Shown piece after piece: positions 1 through 5,223 of a stretch of DNA of 5,223 nucleotides; within the stretch, counting starts at the first letter, position 1; every line of letters begins with the position of its first letter. Source of the DNA: Actinomycetes bacterium (GTDB lineage: Bacteria; Actinomycetota; Acidimicrobiia; Acidimicrobiales; Acidimicrobiaceae); NCBI GenBank assembly GCA_021790495.1, contig JAJYGZ010000338.1, positions 1 through 5,223 on the forward strand, given 5' to 3'. Position numbers and translations under genes: made by a program. The notes under the pieces are model-generated. The model was not told the DNA's origin. It was given only the letters and a program-made list of their open reading frames with translations, and did not search any database.

Positions 1-585
1 GACGAGAAGTACGCCTCAATGGAATTGGTTTGGAACTTGGGTCCCAACCAATCGGTGCGTAACTATTTCACCGATAAAAAGGCTGGTCACATCGTCGACC
101 TAGGTTGCGGCGAGGGTCGCAACGCCATCTGGTTAGCTCAGCAAGGCTGGACCGTGACGGCCGTCGATTTTTCTAGCGTCGCGCTGTCAAAGGCCCTCGC
201 ACTCTCTCAACGAGCAGGAGTCACCCTCGCGCTCGAACACGCAGACCTTACTCAATGGGAAAGTGCCTCGCCGTCATTTGACGCAGCACTGCTCTGCTAT
301 ATCCATTTCCCCGCGGCCGTGCGCGCAAAATTGTGGCGATCGGCATACGAGTCGTTGGTCCCCGGCGGCGAACTGGTCATTATCGGCCACCACGTCCGAA
401 ATCTGACCGAAGGCGTCGGCGGACCCCAGACCGCAGATGTTCTGTACACCCCTTCTGAGGTAGTCGAAGTTCTCGGAGCCGGCAATGTTGTACTATCCGA
501 AGACGTCTTGCGAACGGTGGACTCCCCGCTTGGCCCAAAGGTCGCAATTGACGCCATGGCCGTCGTCAGGCGACCCAGCCAGTGA
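1..585 (+). CDS. SAM-dependent class I methyltransferase, 5' end missing
   Basis: Partial gene whose start lies left of the window. Frame 1 is open from base 1, and the six codons before the first ATG (position 19) read DEKYAS, which continues into MELVW...PN. Related methyltransferases commonly carry a similar W/D-x-x-Y...LVW...PN segment near the N-terminus, so the ATG at 19 is probably internal and only a few residues are lost. The SAM-binding glycine motif DLGCGEGR is at bases 97-120, and the acidic end of strand 2 (AVDFS) is at 160-174 with its Asp at 166-168. A motif-II-like ADL is near 241-249, and a PGGELVII strand follows at about 361-384. The protein resembles the TehB/Methyltransf_25 group of small cytosolic methyltransferases. 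The substrate (thiol, tellurite, small metabolite or other) cannot be read from the sequence. The stop is TGA at 583-585. No convincing terminator follows, and 188 bp separate it from the carboxylase gene. Confidence 0.88.
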   Translation, partial: DEKYASMELVWNLGPNQSVRNYFTDKKAGHIVDLGCGEGRNAIWLAQQGWTVTAVDFSSVALSKALALSQRAGVTLALEHADLTQWESASPSFDAALLCYIHFPAAVRAKLWRSAYESLVPGGELVIIGHHVRNLTEGVGGPQTADVLYTPSEVVEVLGAGNVVLSEDVLRTVDSPLGPKVAIDAMAVVRRPSQ

Positions 586-593
586 CGGAGCGC

Positions 594-603
594 TAAATAT
601 TTA
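594..603. repeat. AT-rich 10-bp palindrome after the methyltransferase stop
   Basis: TAAATATTTA is a perfect palindrome in an otherwise GC-rich region, nine bases after the TGA stop. It has no hairpin loop and no T-tract, so it is not an intrinsic terminator. It could be an AT-rich protein-binding site or chance. Confidence 0.3.
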
Positions 604-620
604 ACCCTGCGTTGGGATAC

Positions 621-649
621 TTGAGACGATAAAGCTCCCGGGCAATCAT
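621..649 (+). promoter_or_regulatory. Candidate promoter for the pyruvate carboxylase gene
   Basis: TTGAGA (621-626) matches five of six bases of the sigma-70 -35 consensus. It is followed after 17 bp by AATCAT (644-649), which matches four of six bases of the -10 consensus. A perfect 10-bp palindrome, TCATCGATGA (646-655), overlaps the -10 and the expected transcription start, as an operator would. If this is the promoter, the leader before the TTG start would be roughly 115-120 nt and would contain the inverted repeats at 720-769. TATCAT at 674-679 is a better -10 hexamer but has no recognisable -35 at the right distance. Motif match only. Confidence 0.3.
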
Positions 650-655
650 CGATGA
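646..655. repeat. Perfect 10-bp palindrome TCATCGATGA
   Basis: The ten bases equal their own reverse complement, and the symmetry stops at both flanks (A645 and G656). It overlaps the candidate -10 element of the carboxylase promoter, so it is a possible operator half or full site. Short palindromes are not rare, so this is weak evidence. Confidence 0.3.
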
Positions 656-719
656 GTCGCGATAACCCTAAGCTATCATCAGTAAAGCAAAATCCCGGAT
701 TCACATGATGTTTCCCAGG

Positions 720-736
720 CCGCACTAACGCTGCGG
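720..736 (+). repeat. Hairpin 1 of the carboxylase leader
   Basis: CCGCA (720-724) is the exact reverse complement of TGCGG (732-736), with a 7-nt loop. It is the first of three inverted repeats that abut one another without spacer bases directly upstream of the carboxylase start. There is no T-tract after it, so it is not an intrinsic terminator by itself. Confidence 0.4.
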
Positions 737-748
737 TGACGCGCGTCA
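737..748. promoter_or_regulatory. Perfect 12-bp palindrome, candidate operator
   Basis: TGACGCGCGTCA equals its own reverse complement over 12 bases. It sits 25 bases before the TTG start of the carboxylase gene, between two hairpin-forming repeats. The TGAC...GTCA shape is that expected of a site for a dimeric DNA-binding regulator, but it matches no operator I can name with confidence. With no loop it is a poor RNA hairpin, so DNA binding is the more natural reading. Confidence 0.4.
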
Positions 749-769
749 ACACCTGGAAAGTTGAGGTGT
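749..769 (+). promoter_or_regulatory. Hairpin enclosing the carboxylase ribosome-binding site
   Basis: ACACCT (749-754) and AGGTGT (764-769) are exact reverse complements separated by 9 nt. The 3' arm contains most of the Shine-Dalgarno sequence GAGGTG (763-768), which lies 5 nt before the TTG start at 774. Folding would therefore hide the ribosome-binding site. The CACC at 750-753 can instead pair with an upstream GGTG at 735-738, which would leave the Shine-Dalgarno free. The pairings are seen in the sequence; a regulatory role is inference. Confidence 0.4.
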
Positions 770-773
770 ACTC

Positions 774-3700
774 TTGCACAAGTTTGAGAAGATACTGGTC
801 GCCAATCGCGGCGAGATCGCGATACGGGCTTTTCGCGCTGCTTCCGAACTCAAGATTTCCACCGTAGGGATCTACGCATACGAAGACCGCTATTCATTGC
901 ACCGGCAAAAATCCGACGAGAGCTACCAGATCGGAGAACCGGGCCATCCGCTTCGGGCCTATCTAAATATTGAGGCGATCATCAAGGTCGCGCGCGAAAG
1001 CGGTGCGGACGCAATATATCCGGGCTACGGATTCCTCGCCGAGAACCCGGCTCTCGCTGAAGCCGCAGCACAAAGCGGCATCACCTTTATTGGTCCAGGT
1101 ATCGGCGCACTCGAGCTCGCCGGAAACAAGATCAACGCAATCGAAGCGGCACGTCGCGCGAAGATTCCTACGTTGATGAGCGTTGGTCCATTTTCAGATG
1201 CCGACTCATTGGTTGAGGCTGCGAGGCCAATGACATACCCGGTGTTTGTCAAAGCAGCCGCCGGAGGGGGCGGACGTGGGCTCCGCCGAGTAGAGAGACA
1301 CGCGGACCTGCCTGCGGCAATTTCATCGGCCATGGCCGAAGCCCAGCTCGCCTTCGGCGACCCCACCGTATTCGTTGAAGAGGCCGTAGTGGCGCCGCGA
1401 CATATCGAGGTCCAGATACTCGCCGATTCCGATGGCGAGGTAGTACACCTCTTCGAACGAGATTGCTCGATTCAGCGTCGTCATCAAAAAGTTGTCGAGA
1501 TCGCCCCTGCTCCTGGACTCGCGCCAAGCATTCGCGAATCGATCTGCGCCGATGCAGTTCGATTCGCATCCTCCATTGGCTACCAAAACGCAGGGACGGT
1601 GGAGTTTCTTCTCGACGCGAACGGACGTCACGTATTCATCGAGATGAACCCTCGGGTGCAAGTAGAACACACCGTAACCGAAGAGGTGACGGGCATCGAC
1701 ATCGTGCAGAGCCAAATCCGAATTGCCGCTGGGGCCACCTTTTCGGACCTAGGCATCACTCAAGCGGGTATCGGGGTTCGAGGGACAGCGTTGCAGTGCC
1801 GAATTACAACTGAAGATCCATCGGAGTCTTTCAGACCCGACACCGGTCGAATCTCGGCCTATCGAGCACCAGGCGGTGCTGGAATACGCCTAGACGAAAG
1901 TACCTATTCCGGAGCGGAGGTGCTCCCCTACTTCGATTCAATGCTGGTGAAATTGACTGCACGGGGAAGGGACTTCCAAGAGGCCATCCGCCGCGCTGAC
2001 CGTGCCCTGCGAGAGTTCCGCATTCGCGGCGTCGCCACCAATATCAACTTCCTCCAAGCGCTTCTCGGCGACGCGGATTTCGTGGCCGGGCGCTTCGACA
2101 CTTCTTACATCGAGACTCACAACGAACTCCTAATGACCCGTCGGGTCGCCGATCGGGGCACCAAGCTGCTCAACTACATCGCCGAAATTGCCGTCAATCA
2201 TCCCGACGGCGCGGCACCAGCCGGAATCGATCCGATCGCCAAGCTCCCCGGTTATGAGCCGGATACGACGATCCCTGGCGGCAGTCGCGATCTGCTCCGC
2301 GAGGTTGGACCGGTGGAGTTTGCCAAGGCACTCCGCCGCCAAAGTGCCGTAGCATTGACCGACACTACGCTGCGCGATGCTCATCAGAGCCTTCTTGCCA
2401 CCCGGATGCGCACCTTCGACATTCTCGCCCCGGCGCCGTTTATCGCCCGGCGACTCTCGGGTCTATTTAGCCTCGAAGCATGGGGCGGTGCTACCTACGA
2501 CGTCGCACTGCGCTTCCTCAAAGAAGATCCTTGGCTAAGACTGTCCCTTCTCCGGGAAGCGATTCCCAACATCTGCATTCAAATGCTGCTCCGCGGTCAA
2601 AGCACCGTCGCCTATACCCCCCAGCCCGAAGCGGTCGCAAAGGCCTTCGTCCGCGAAGCGACCGCGGCTGGCGTCGATATTTTCCGGGTCTTTGATGCCC
2701 TCAACAACGTCACCAATATGCGGCCAGAGATCGACGCAGTTCTCGAAAATGGAGCCGTGGTAGAAGGCACCCTCTGCTACACCGGCGACATGGCCTCACC
2801 AGGCGAGAAGCTTTACACGCTGGATTACTACTTGCGCATCGCCGAGCAGTTGGTCGAGATGGGTTCACATATCCTGTGCATCAAAGATATGGCTGGGCTT
2901 TGCAAAGCGGCGTCGGCACGGCGCCTGGTTGCCGAACTGCGAAGCCATTTCGACCTTCCGGTGCACTTTCATACCCATGACACCGCTGGCGGGCAACTTG
3001 CCAGCTACCTCGCGGCGGTAGAGGCTGGCGTGGACGCGATCGACGGTGCAAGCGCACCGCTGGCAGGCACCACCAGCCAACCCCCATTATCGGCAATCAT
3101 TGCAGCGCTGCAGCATACCGACGCGGATACAGGCGTCGACCTCGACGCTGCCTTGGCTCTCGAACCCTACTTTGAGGCGGTCAGATCGCTGTATGCCCCA
3201 TTCGAGGCAGGACTCTCCGCCCCGACCGGCAGAGTATACACACATGAAATACCCGGCGGCCAGCTTTCCAACCTCCACCAGCAGGCAATTGCTCTGGGAC
3301 TCAAAAACCAGTTCGAAGAAGTTGAAAAGACTTACGCCGCGGTCAATCGCATTCTCGGAAACATAGTCAAGGTGACGCCGTCGTCAAAAGTGGTAGGCGA
3401 TCTTGCTCTCCAACTGGTCGCGACCGGAGCCGATCCGAATGACTTTGAGGACGACCCGGGACGCTTTGACGTACCCGACAGCGTGATTGGATTTCTCTCC
3501 GGAGAGCTCGGCACGCCGGCGGCGGGCTGGCCAGAGCCCTTTAGGACCAAGGCCCTCGCCAACCGATCGTCGCGTTATGTTGGCATCAAGGAGCTGGACC
3601 TCAAAGCCAGGGCCGCTATCGACGGCCCAGATTCCCGCGCCGCGCTCTCTCGGATACTATTTCCCGCACCCGCACGCGAATACGAGGAATCCCTGGAGAA

Positions 3701-4163
3701 GTACGGCTCTCTTGCGGCACTCAACACGCGATCATTTTTCTTTGGACTCGAGCCAGGCGAGGAGACAAGCGTAGTTCTCGAACAGGGAATCGAGATATTC
3801 TTGGCAGTGGATGCCATAGGCGCCGCAGACGAACGAGGATTCCGCGACGTCTATTGCCGCCTCAACGGCCAGCCTCGGATAATTTCGGTGCGCGACCACA
3901 GCATCTTAAGCACCAAACCGGCGAACGAAAGAGCCGACCCCAAGAATCCTGGCCATATCCCCGCGCCATTTTCTGGAGTAGTTTCTGTTGCGGCCAGCGT
4001 TGGGGACACGCTCGACATCGGACAGACCGTGGCAACCATTGAGGCCATGAAGATGGAGGCGGCAATCACCACGCCCGTGGCAGGCAAAGTCGCGCGGGTG
4101 ATAATGAGCCAACCATCCAAGGTCGAAGCTGGCGATCTTCTCATCGAGATCGAGCTCAAGTAG
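774..4163 (+). CDS. pyc: Pyruvate carboxylase (biotin-dependent, single chain)
   Basis: Cytosolic enzyme that makes oxaloacetate from pyruvate, bicarbonate and ATP, replenishing the TCA cycle. Its 1129 residues are normal for a single-chain bacterial enzyme. Order: biotin carboxylase N-domain (about 1-115, VANRGEIAIRAFRAA); ATP-grasp domain (about 118-325) with Gly-rich loop K160...GGGGRG, ERDCSIQRRHQK and EMNPRVQVEH (E290, N292, R294, E298); C-domain with R343 (CRI); carboxyltransferase domain (about 520-790) with likely metal ligands D535 (TLRDAHQS), carbamylated-type K704 (IKDMAG), H733 and H735 (HFHTHDT); PYC/OADA conserved region (about 815-1010, HEIPGGQLSNL, KVTPSSKVVGD); biotinyl domain (1061-1129) with biotin-accepting K1093 in EAMKMEA. 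Arginines of FRIRG (416, 418) and DRGTKLL (461) lie where acetyl-CoA contacts occur in homologues, so allosteric activation is plausible. The TTG start is the only usable one: an in-frame TGA lies at 762-764, and GAGGTG sits 5 nt upstream. Oddity: RGQSTVAY (607-614) where the family usually has RGxNxVGY. No frameshift seen. Confidence 0.97.
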   Translation: MHKFEKILVANRGEIAIRAFRAASELKISTVGIYAYEDRYSLHRQKSDESYQIGEPGHPLRAYLNIEAIIKVARESGADAIYPGYGFLAENPALAEAAAQSGITFIGPGIGALELAGNKINAIEAARRAKIPTLMSVGPFSDADSLVEAARPMTYPVFVKAAAGGGGRGLRRVERHADLPAAISSAMAEAQLAFGDPTVFVEEAVVAPRHIEVQILADSDGEVVHLFERDCSIQRRHQKVVEIAPAPGLAPSIRESICADAVRFASSIGYQNAGTVEFLLDANGRHVFIEMNPRVQVEHTVTEEVTGIDIVQSQIRIAAGATFSDLGITQAGIGVRGTALQCRITTEDPSESFRPDTGRISAYRAPGGAGIRLDESTYSGAEVLPYFDSMLVKLTARGRDFQEAIRRADRALREFRIRGVATNINFLQALLGDADFVAGRFDTSYIETHNELLMTRRVADRGTKLLNYIAEIAVNHPDGAAPAGIDPIAKLPGYEPDTTIPGGSRDLLREVGPVEFAKALRRQSAVALTDTTLRDAHQSLLATRMRTFDILAPAPFIARRLSGLFSLEAWGGATYDVALRFLKEDPWLRLSLLREAIPNICIQMLLRGQSTVAYTPQPEAVAKAFVREATAAGVDIFRVFDALNNVTNMRPEIDAVLENGAVVEGTLCYTGDMASPGEKLYTLDYYLRIAEQLVEMGSHILCIKDMAGLCKAASARRLVAELRSHFDLPVHFHTHDTAGGQLASYLAAVEAGVDAIDGASAPLAGTTSQPPLSAIIAALQHTDADTGVDLDAALALEPYFEAVRSLYAPFEAGLSAPTGRVYTHEIPGGQLSNLHQQAIALGLKNQFEEVEKTYAAVNRILGNIVKVTPSSKVVGDLALQLVATGADPNDFEDDPGRFDVPDSVIGFLSGELGTPAAGWPEPFRTKALANRSSRYVGIKELDLKARAAIDGPDSRAALSRILFPAPAREYEESLEKYGSLAALNTRSFFFGLEPGEETSVVLEQGIEIFLAVDAIGAADERGFRDVYCRLNGQPRIISVRDHSILSTKPANERADPKNPGHIPAPFSGVVSVAASVGDTLDIGQTVATIEAMKMEAAITTPVAGKVARVIMSQPSKVEAGDLLIEIELK

Positions 4164-4168
4164 TCGCA

Positions 4169-4181
4169 GCTCGGCACGAGC
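4169..4181 (+). repeat. Small hairpin just after the carboxylase stop
   Basis: GCTCG (4169-4173) pairs exactly with CGAGC (4177-4181) around a GCA loop, five bases after the TAG stop. It is followed by a CCCGGG and G-rich run rather than T residues, so it is not a classical intrinsic terminator. It may protect the 3' end of the message or be chance. Confidence 0.25.
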
Positions 4182-4202
4182 CCGGGTGGGGGCGCACCGA
4201 AC

Positions 4203-4222
4203 CTCCGCCTTGATCCGGAGTT
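4203..4222 (+). terminator. Possible weak terminator of the carboxylase gene
   Basis: CTCCG (4203-4207) pairs with CGGAG (4216-4220) around an 8-nt loop, and the 3' arm runs into TTAATT. AA at 4200-4201 can also pair with TT at 4221-4222 across one bulged C. The stem is short and the T-tract imperfect, so this is only a candidate. The stronger 4232-4266 hairpin just downstream could serve the same purpose. Confidence 0.3.
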
Positions 4223-4231
4223 AATTGCACC

Positions 4232-4266
4232 TATTGCATCGAATTCCTCAGGAAGTCGATGCAATA
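4232..4266. repeat. 35-nt near-perfect hairpin between carboxylase and flavoprotein genes
   Basis: The arms TATTGCATCGA (4232-4242) and TCGATGCAATA (4256-4266) are exact 11-base reverse complements. After one A/G mismatch (4243 with 4255), TTCC (4244-4247) pairs with GGAA (4251-4254) around a TCA loop. That gives 15 pairs out of 16 positions. No T-tract follows on either strand, which argues against a standard intrinsic terminator. It could be a T-tract-less terminator of the kind proposed for actinobacteria, an operator, an RNA stability element or one copy of a dispersed intergenic repeat. Confidence 0.55.
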
Positions 4267-4305
4267 TACCGATGATGTGAATTGTGCGACAGCTTTTGCG
4301 CATCC

Positions 4306-4323
4306 AGGGGGACCTTTTTCCCT
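4306..4323 (+). repeat. Weak hairpin in the leader of the flavoprotein gene
   Basis: AGGG (4306-4309) pairs with CCCT (4320-4323), and two G-T wobbles plus an A-T pair (4312 with 4317) extend the stem to seven pairs around a 4-nt loop. CCCTAGGG (4320-4327) next to it is an 8-bp palindrome, so the two structures compete. It could be part of a structured leader. No known riboswitch was recognised. Confidence 0.2.
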
Positions 4324-4339
4324 AGGGCTCGCAGCTGAC

Positions 4340-4345
4340 AAGGAG
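4340..4345 (+). promoter_or_regulatory. Ribosome-binding site that favours the TTG start
   Basis: AAGGAG is a strong Shine-Dalgarno sequence. It is 7 nt before TTG at 4353 and 13 nt before the in-frame ATG at 4359. The first spacing is normal and the second long, so the TTG is the preferred start of the flavoprotein gene. Confidence 0.7.
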
Positions 4346-4352
4346 TCACACT

Positions 4353-5223
4353 TTGGCTATGAACAAAAAAATCGTCATACTTGGCGGCGGGACCGGCGGA
4401 ACTCTCACAGCAAACCGCTTGGCAAAATACTCCAAGCAACAGGGGCTAGAAATCACCGTCGTAGACAAAGACGACCACCACATCTACCAGCCCGCGCTGC
4501 TCTTTGTACCCTTTGGCGATGCGCTCCCCGCTGACATTGTCAAAGGCCGCAAGGCACAAATCGACGACGACGTCAAATACATCGAATCTGACATCGACCA
4601 CGTCGAAATAGAGAACAAGGTAGTTATCCTCGACGATGGTCGCTCGCTACCTTACGACGTGCTGGTAATCGCTTCTGGTGCCGTGCTTGCCCCGGAAGAA
4701 ACCGAAGGACTCCTTGGCCAAGGCTGGGGACGGGACGTCTTTACCTTTTACGATCTCGAAGGCGCCACCGGGCTCCATTCGGCCTTGGACCGCTTCGAAA
4801 CAGGCGAAATCGTCGTCAACATCGTTGACATGCCGATCAAGTGCCCGGTTGCGCCACTGGAATTCGCCTTTCTCGCCGATGCGTTTTTTGAAAAACGAGG
4901 TCTTAGGGCCGGAGTAAAGATAACCTACGTAACTCCATTGGACGGCGCATTCACCAAGCCCGAGGCGTCTCGGCACCTCGCTGGCTTGCTTTCAGAGAAG
5001 GGAATCAATCTTGTCACGGGATTCAACACCGGATCGGTCGACGAAGAGTCCCGCAAGATCATCGGGTTTGACGGCAGAGAGATAAGCTACGACCTGCTAG
5101 TCACCATTCCGCTGCATTCCGGAGCCGAATACATCTCCCGCTCGCCAAAACTCGGCGACGAGCTCAACTTCGTCCCCACGGACGCGGCGACACTTCAGTC
5201 AAAAGTCGCTCCCAACATCTTTG
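4353..5223 (+). CDS. Sulfide:quinone oxidoreductase-like FAD flavoprotein, 3' end missing
   Basis: Open frame from TTG 4353 to the window end (290 complete codons). Family members are usually about 380-430 residues, so roughly the last quarter is missing. Such proteins bind FAD at the cytoplasmic membrane face and pass electrons from sulfide to quinone. Visible features: Rossmann FAD motif GGGTGG (residues 11-16) after strand KKIVIL; strand-2 end VVD (D38) followed by HHIYQP (42-47); LVIASG (104-109); the hallmark PIKCPVAPLEF with Cys164, matching the active-site Cys160 of the Acidithiobacillus ferrooxidans enzyme; and VPTD...TLQS...PNIF (274-290), leading towards the second FAD motif just outside the window. 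Cys164 is the only cysteine seen, so the extra N-terminal cysteine of classical enzymes (Cys128) is absent and the partner cysteine must lie beyond the edge. TTG is preferred over ATG 4359 because of the AAGGAG spacing, and an in-frame TAG at 4323-4325 limits upstream extension. Alternatives: type II NADH dehydrogenase or another sulfur-related flavoprotein; KCPVAP favours the sulfide group. Confidence 0.82.
   Translation, partial: MAMNKKIVILGGGTGGTLTANRLAKYSKQQGLEITVVDKDDHHIYQPALLFVPFGDALPADIVKGRKAQIDDDVKYIESDIDHVEIENKVVILDDGRSLPYDVLVIASGAVLAPEETEGLLGQGWGRDVFTFYDLEGATGLHSALDRFETGEIVVNIVDMPIKCPVAPLEFAFLADAFFEKRGLRAGVKITYVTPLDGAFTKPEASRHLAGLLSEKGINLVTGFNTGSVDEESRKIIGFDGREISYDLLVTIPLHSGAEYISRSPKLGDELNFVPTDAATLQSKVAPNIF

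Noticed and set aside
297..779. 160-residue reading frame on the - strand covering the methyltransferase 3' half and the gap
   Set aside because: It runs antisense through the conserved methyltransferase frame, shows no recognisable domain, and has the low-complexity Ser/Thr/Pro/Arg composition of a shadow frame.
774..4163. Acetyl/propionyl-CoA carboxylase or oxaloacetate decarboxylase instead of pyruvate carboxylase
   Set aside because: Biotin carboxylase, pyruvate-type carboxyltransferase and biotinyl domains are fused in the pyruvate carboxylase order. Acyl-CoA carboxylases have a different carboxyltransferase, and the decarboxylase alpha subunit lacks the biotin carboxylase domain.
4234..4270. 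TTGCAT and TATACC as a promoter for the flavoprotein gene
   Set aside because: The spacer would be 25 bp, far from the usual 16-18, and both elements fall within or beside the hairpin arms.
4282..4302. TTGTGCGACAGC... as a Rex- or CRP-type operator
   Set aside because: Only one half-site is recognisable; the symmetrical CACAA or TCACA half is missing at the needed distance.
3851..4303. 150-residue reading frame on the - strand at the carboxylase 3' end
   Set aside because: It is antisense to the conserved biotinyl domain and has no recognisable motifs.
4306..4327. GGGGGACC-TTTTT stretch as an intrinsic terminator
   Set aside because: The T-run is inside the potential stem-loop and is followed by CCCTAGGG, so there is no T-tract after a stable stem.
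4259..4534. 91-residue + strand frame beginning in the second gap
   Set aside because: It starts inside the 35-nt hairpin and overlaps the well-supported flavoprotein frame in another phase. Its second half is the Arg/His-rich translation typical of a shadow frame.
4678..4976. Frames of 79 and 109 residues on both strands near the right end
   Set aside because: Both lie within the flavoprotein coding sequence, whose motifs are intact in its own frame.

Overview
The window holds one complete gene between two genes cut by the window ends, all on the + strand. In order they are the 3' part of a class I SAM-dependent methyltransferase gene (1-585), a full-length biotin-dependent pyruvate carboxylase gene (774-4163, 1129 residues), and the 5' part of a sulfide:quinone oxidoreductase-like flavoprotein gene (from 4353, running off the right edge). 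Two non-coding gaps of almost equal size (586-773 and 4164-4352) separate them. No tRNA, rRNA, CRISPR array, insertion sequence or phage feature was seen.

The organism is probably an actinomycete-like bacterium. The DNA is moderately GC-rich with G/C-favouring third positions. The carboxylase is a single-chain enzyme of about 1130 residues with wording typical of Actinomycetota, and the methyltransferase has an N-terminus (KYAS..LVW...PN) common in that phylum. Both start codons that can be located are TTG. A sulfide:quinone oxidoreductase-like protein would suit a sulfur-exposed or acidophilic lineage such as the Acidimicrobiia, but that placement is inference from remembered family patterns.

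The carboxylase makes oxaloacetate from pyruvate and bicarbonate (anaplerosis). The flavoprotein probably feeds electrons from sulfide or a related sulfur compound into the quinone pool. The methyltransferase substrate is unknown. The gaps and their hairpins suggest three separately controlled genes rather than one operon, and nothing in the coding content shows a dedicated new multi-gene system.

The most unusual sequence is non-coding. Upstream of the carboxylase, three inverted repeats lie end to end with no base between them (720-736, 737-748, 749-769), and the last one encloses the Shine-Dalgarno sequence of the TTG start. Between the carboxylase and the flavoprotein there is a 35-nt near-perfect hairpin (4232-4266) with no T-tract. 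Both are candidates for regulatory elements; no function is shown by the sequence alone.
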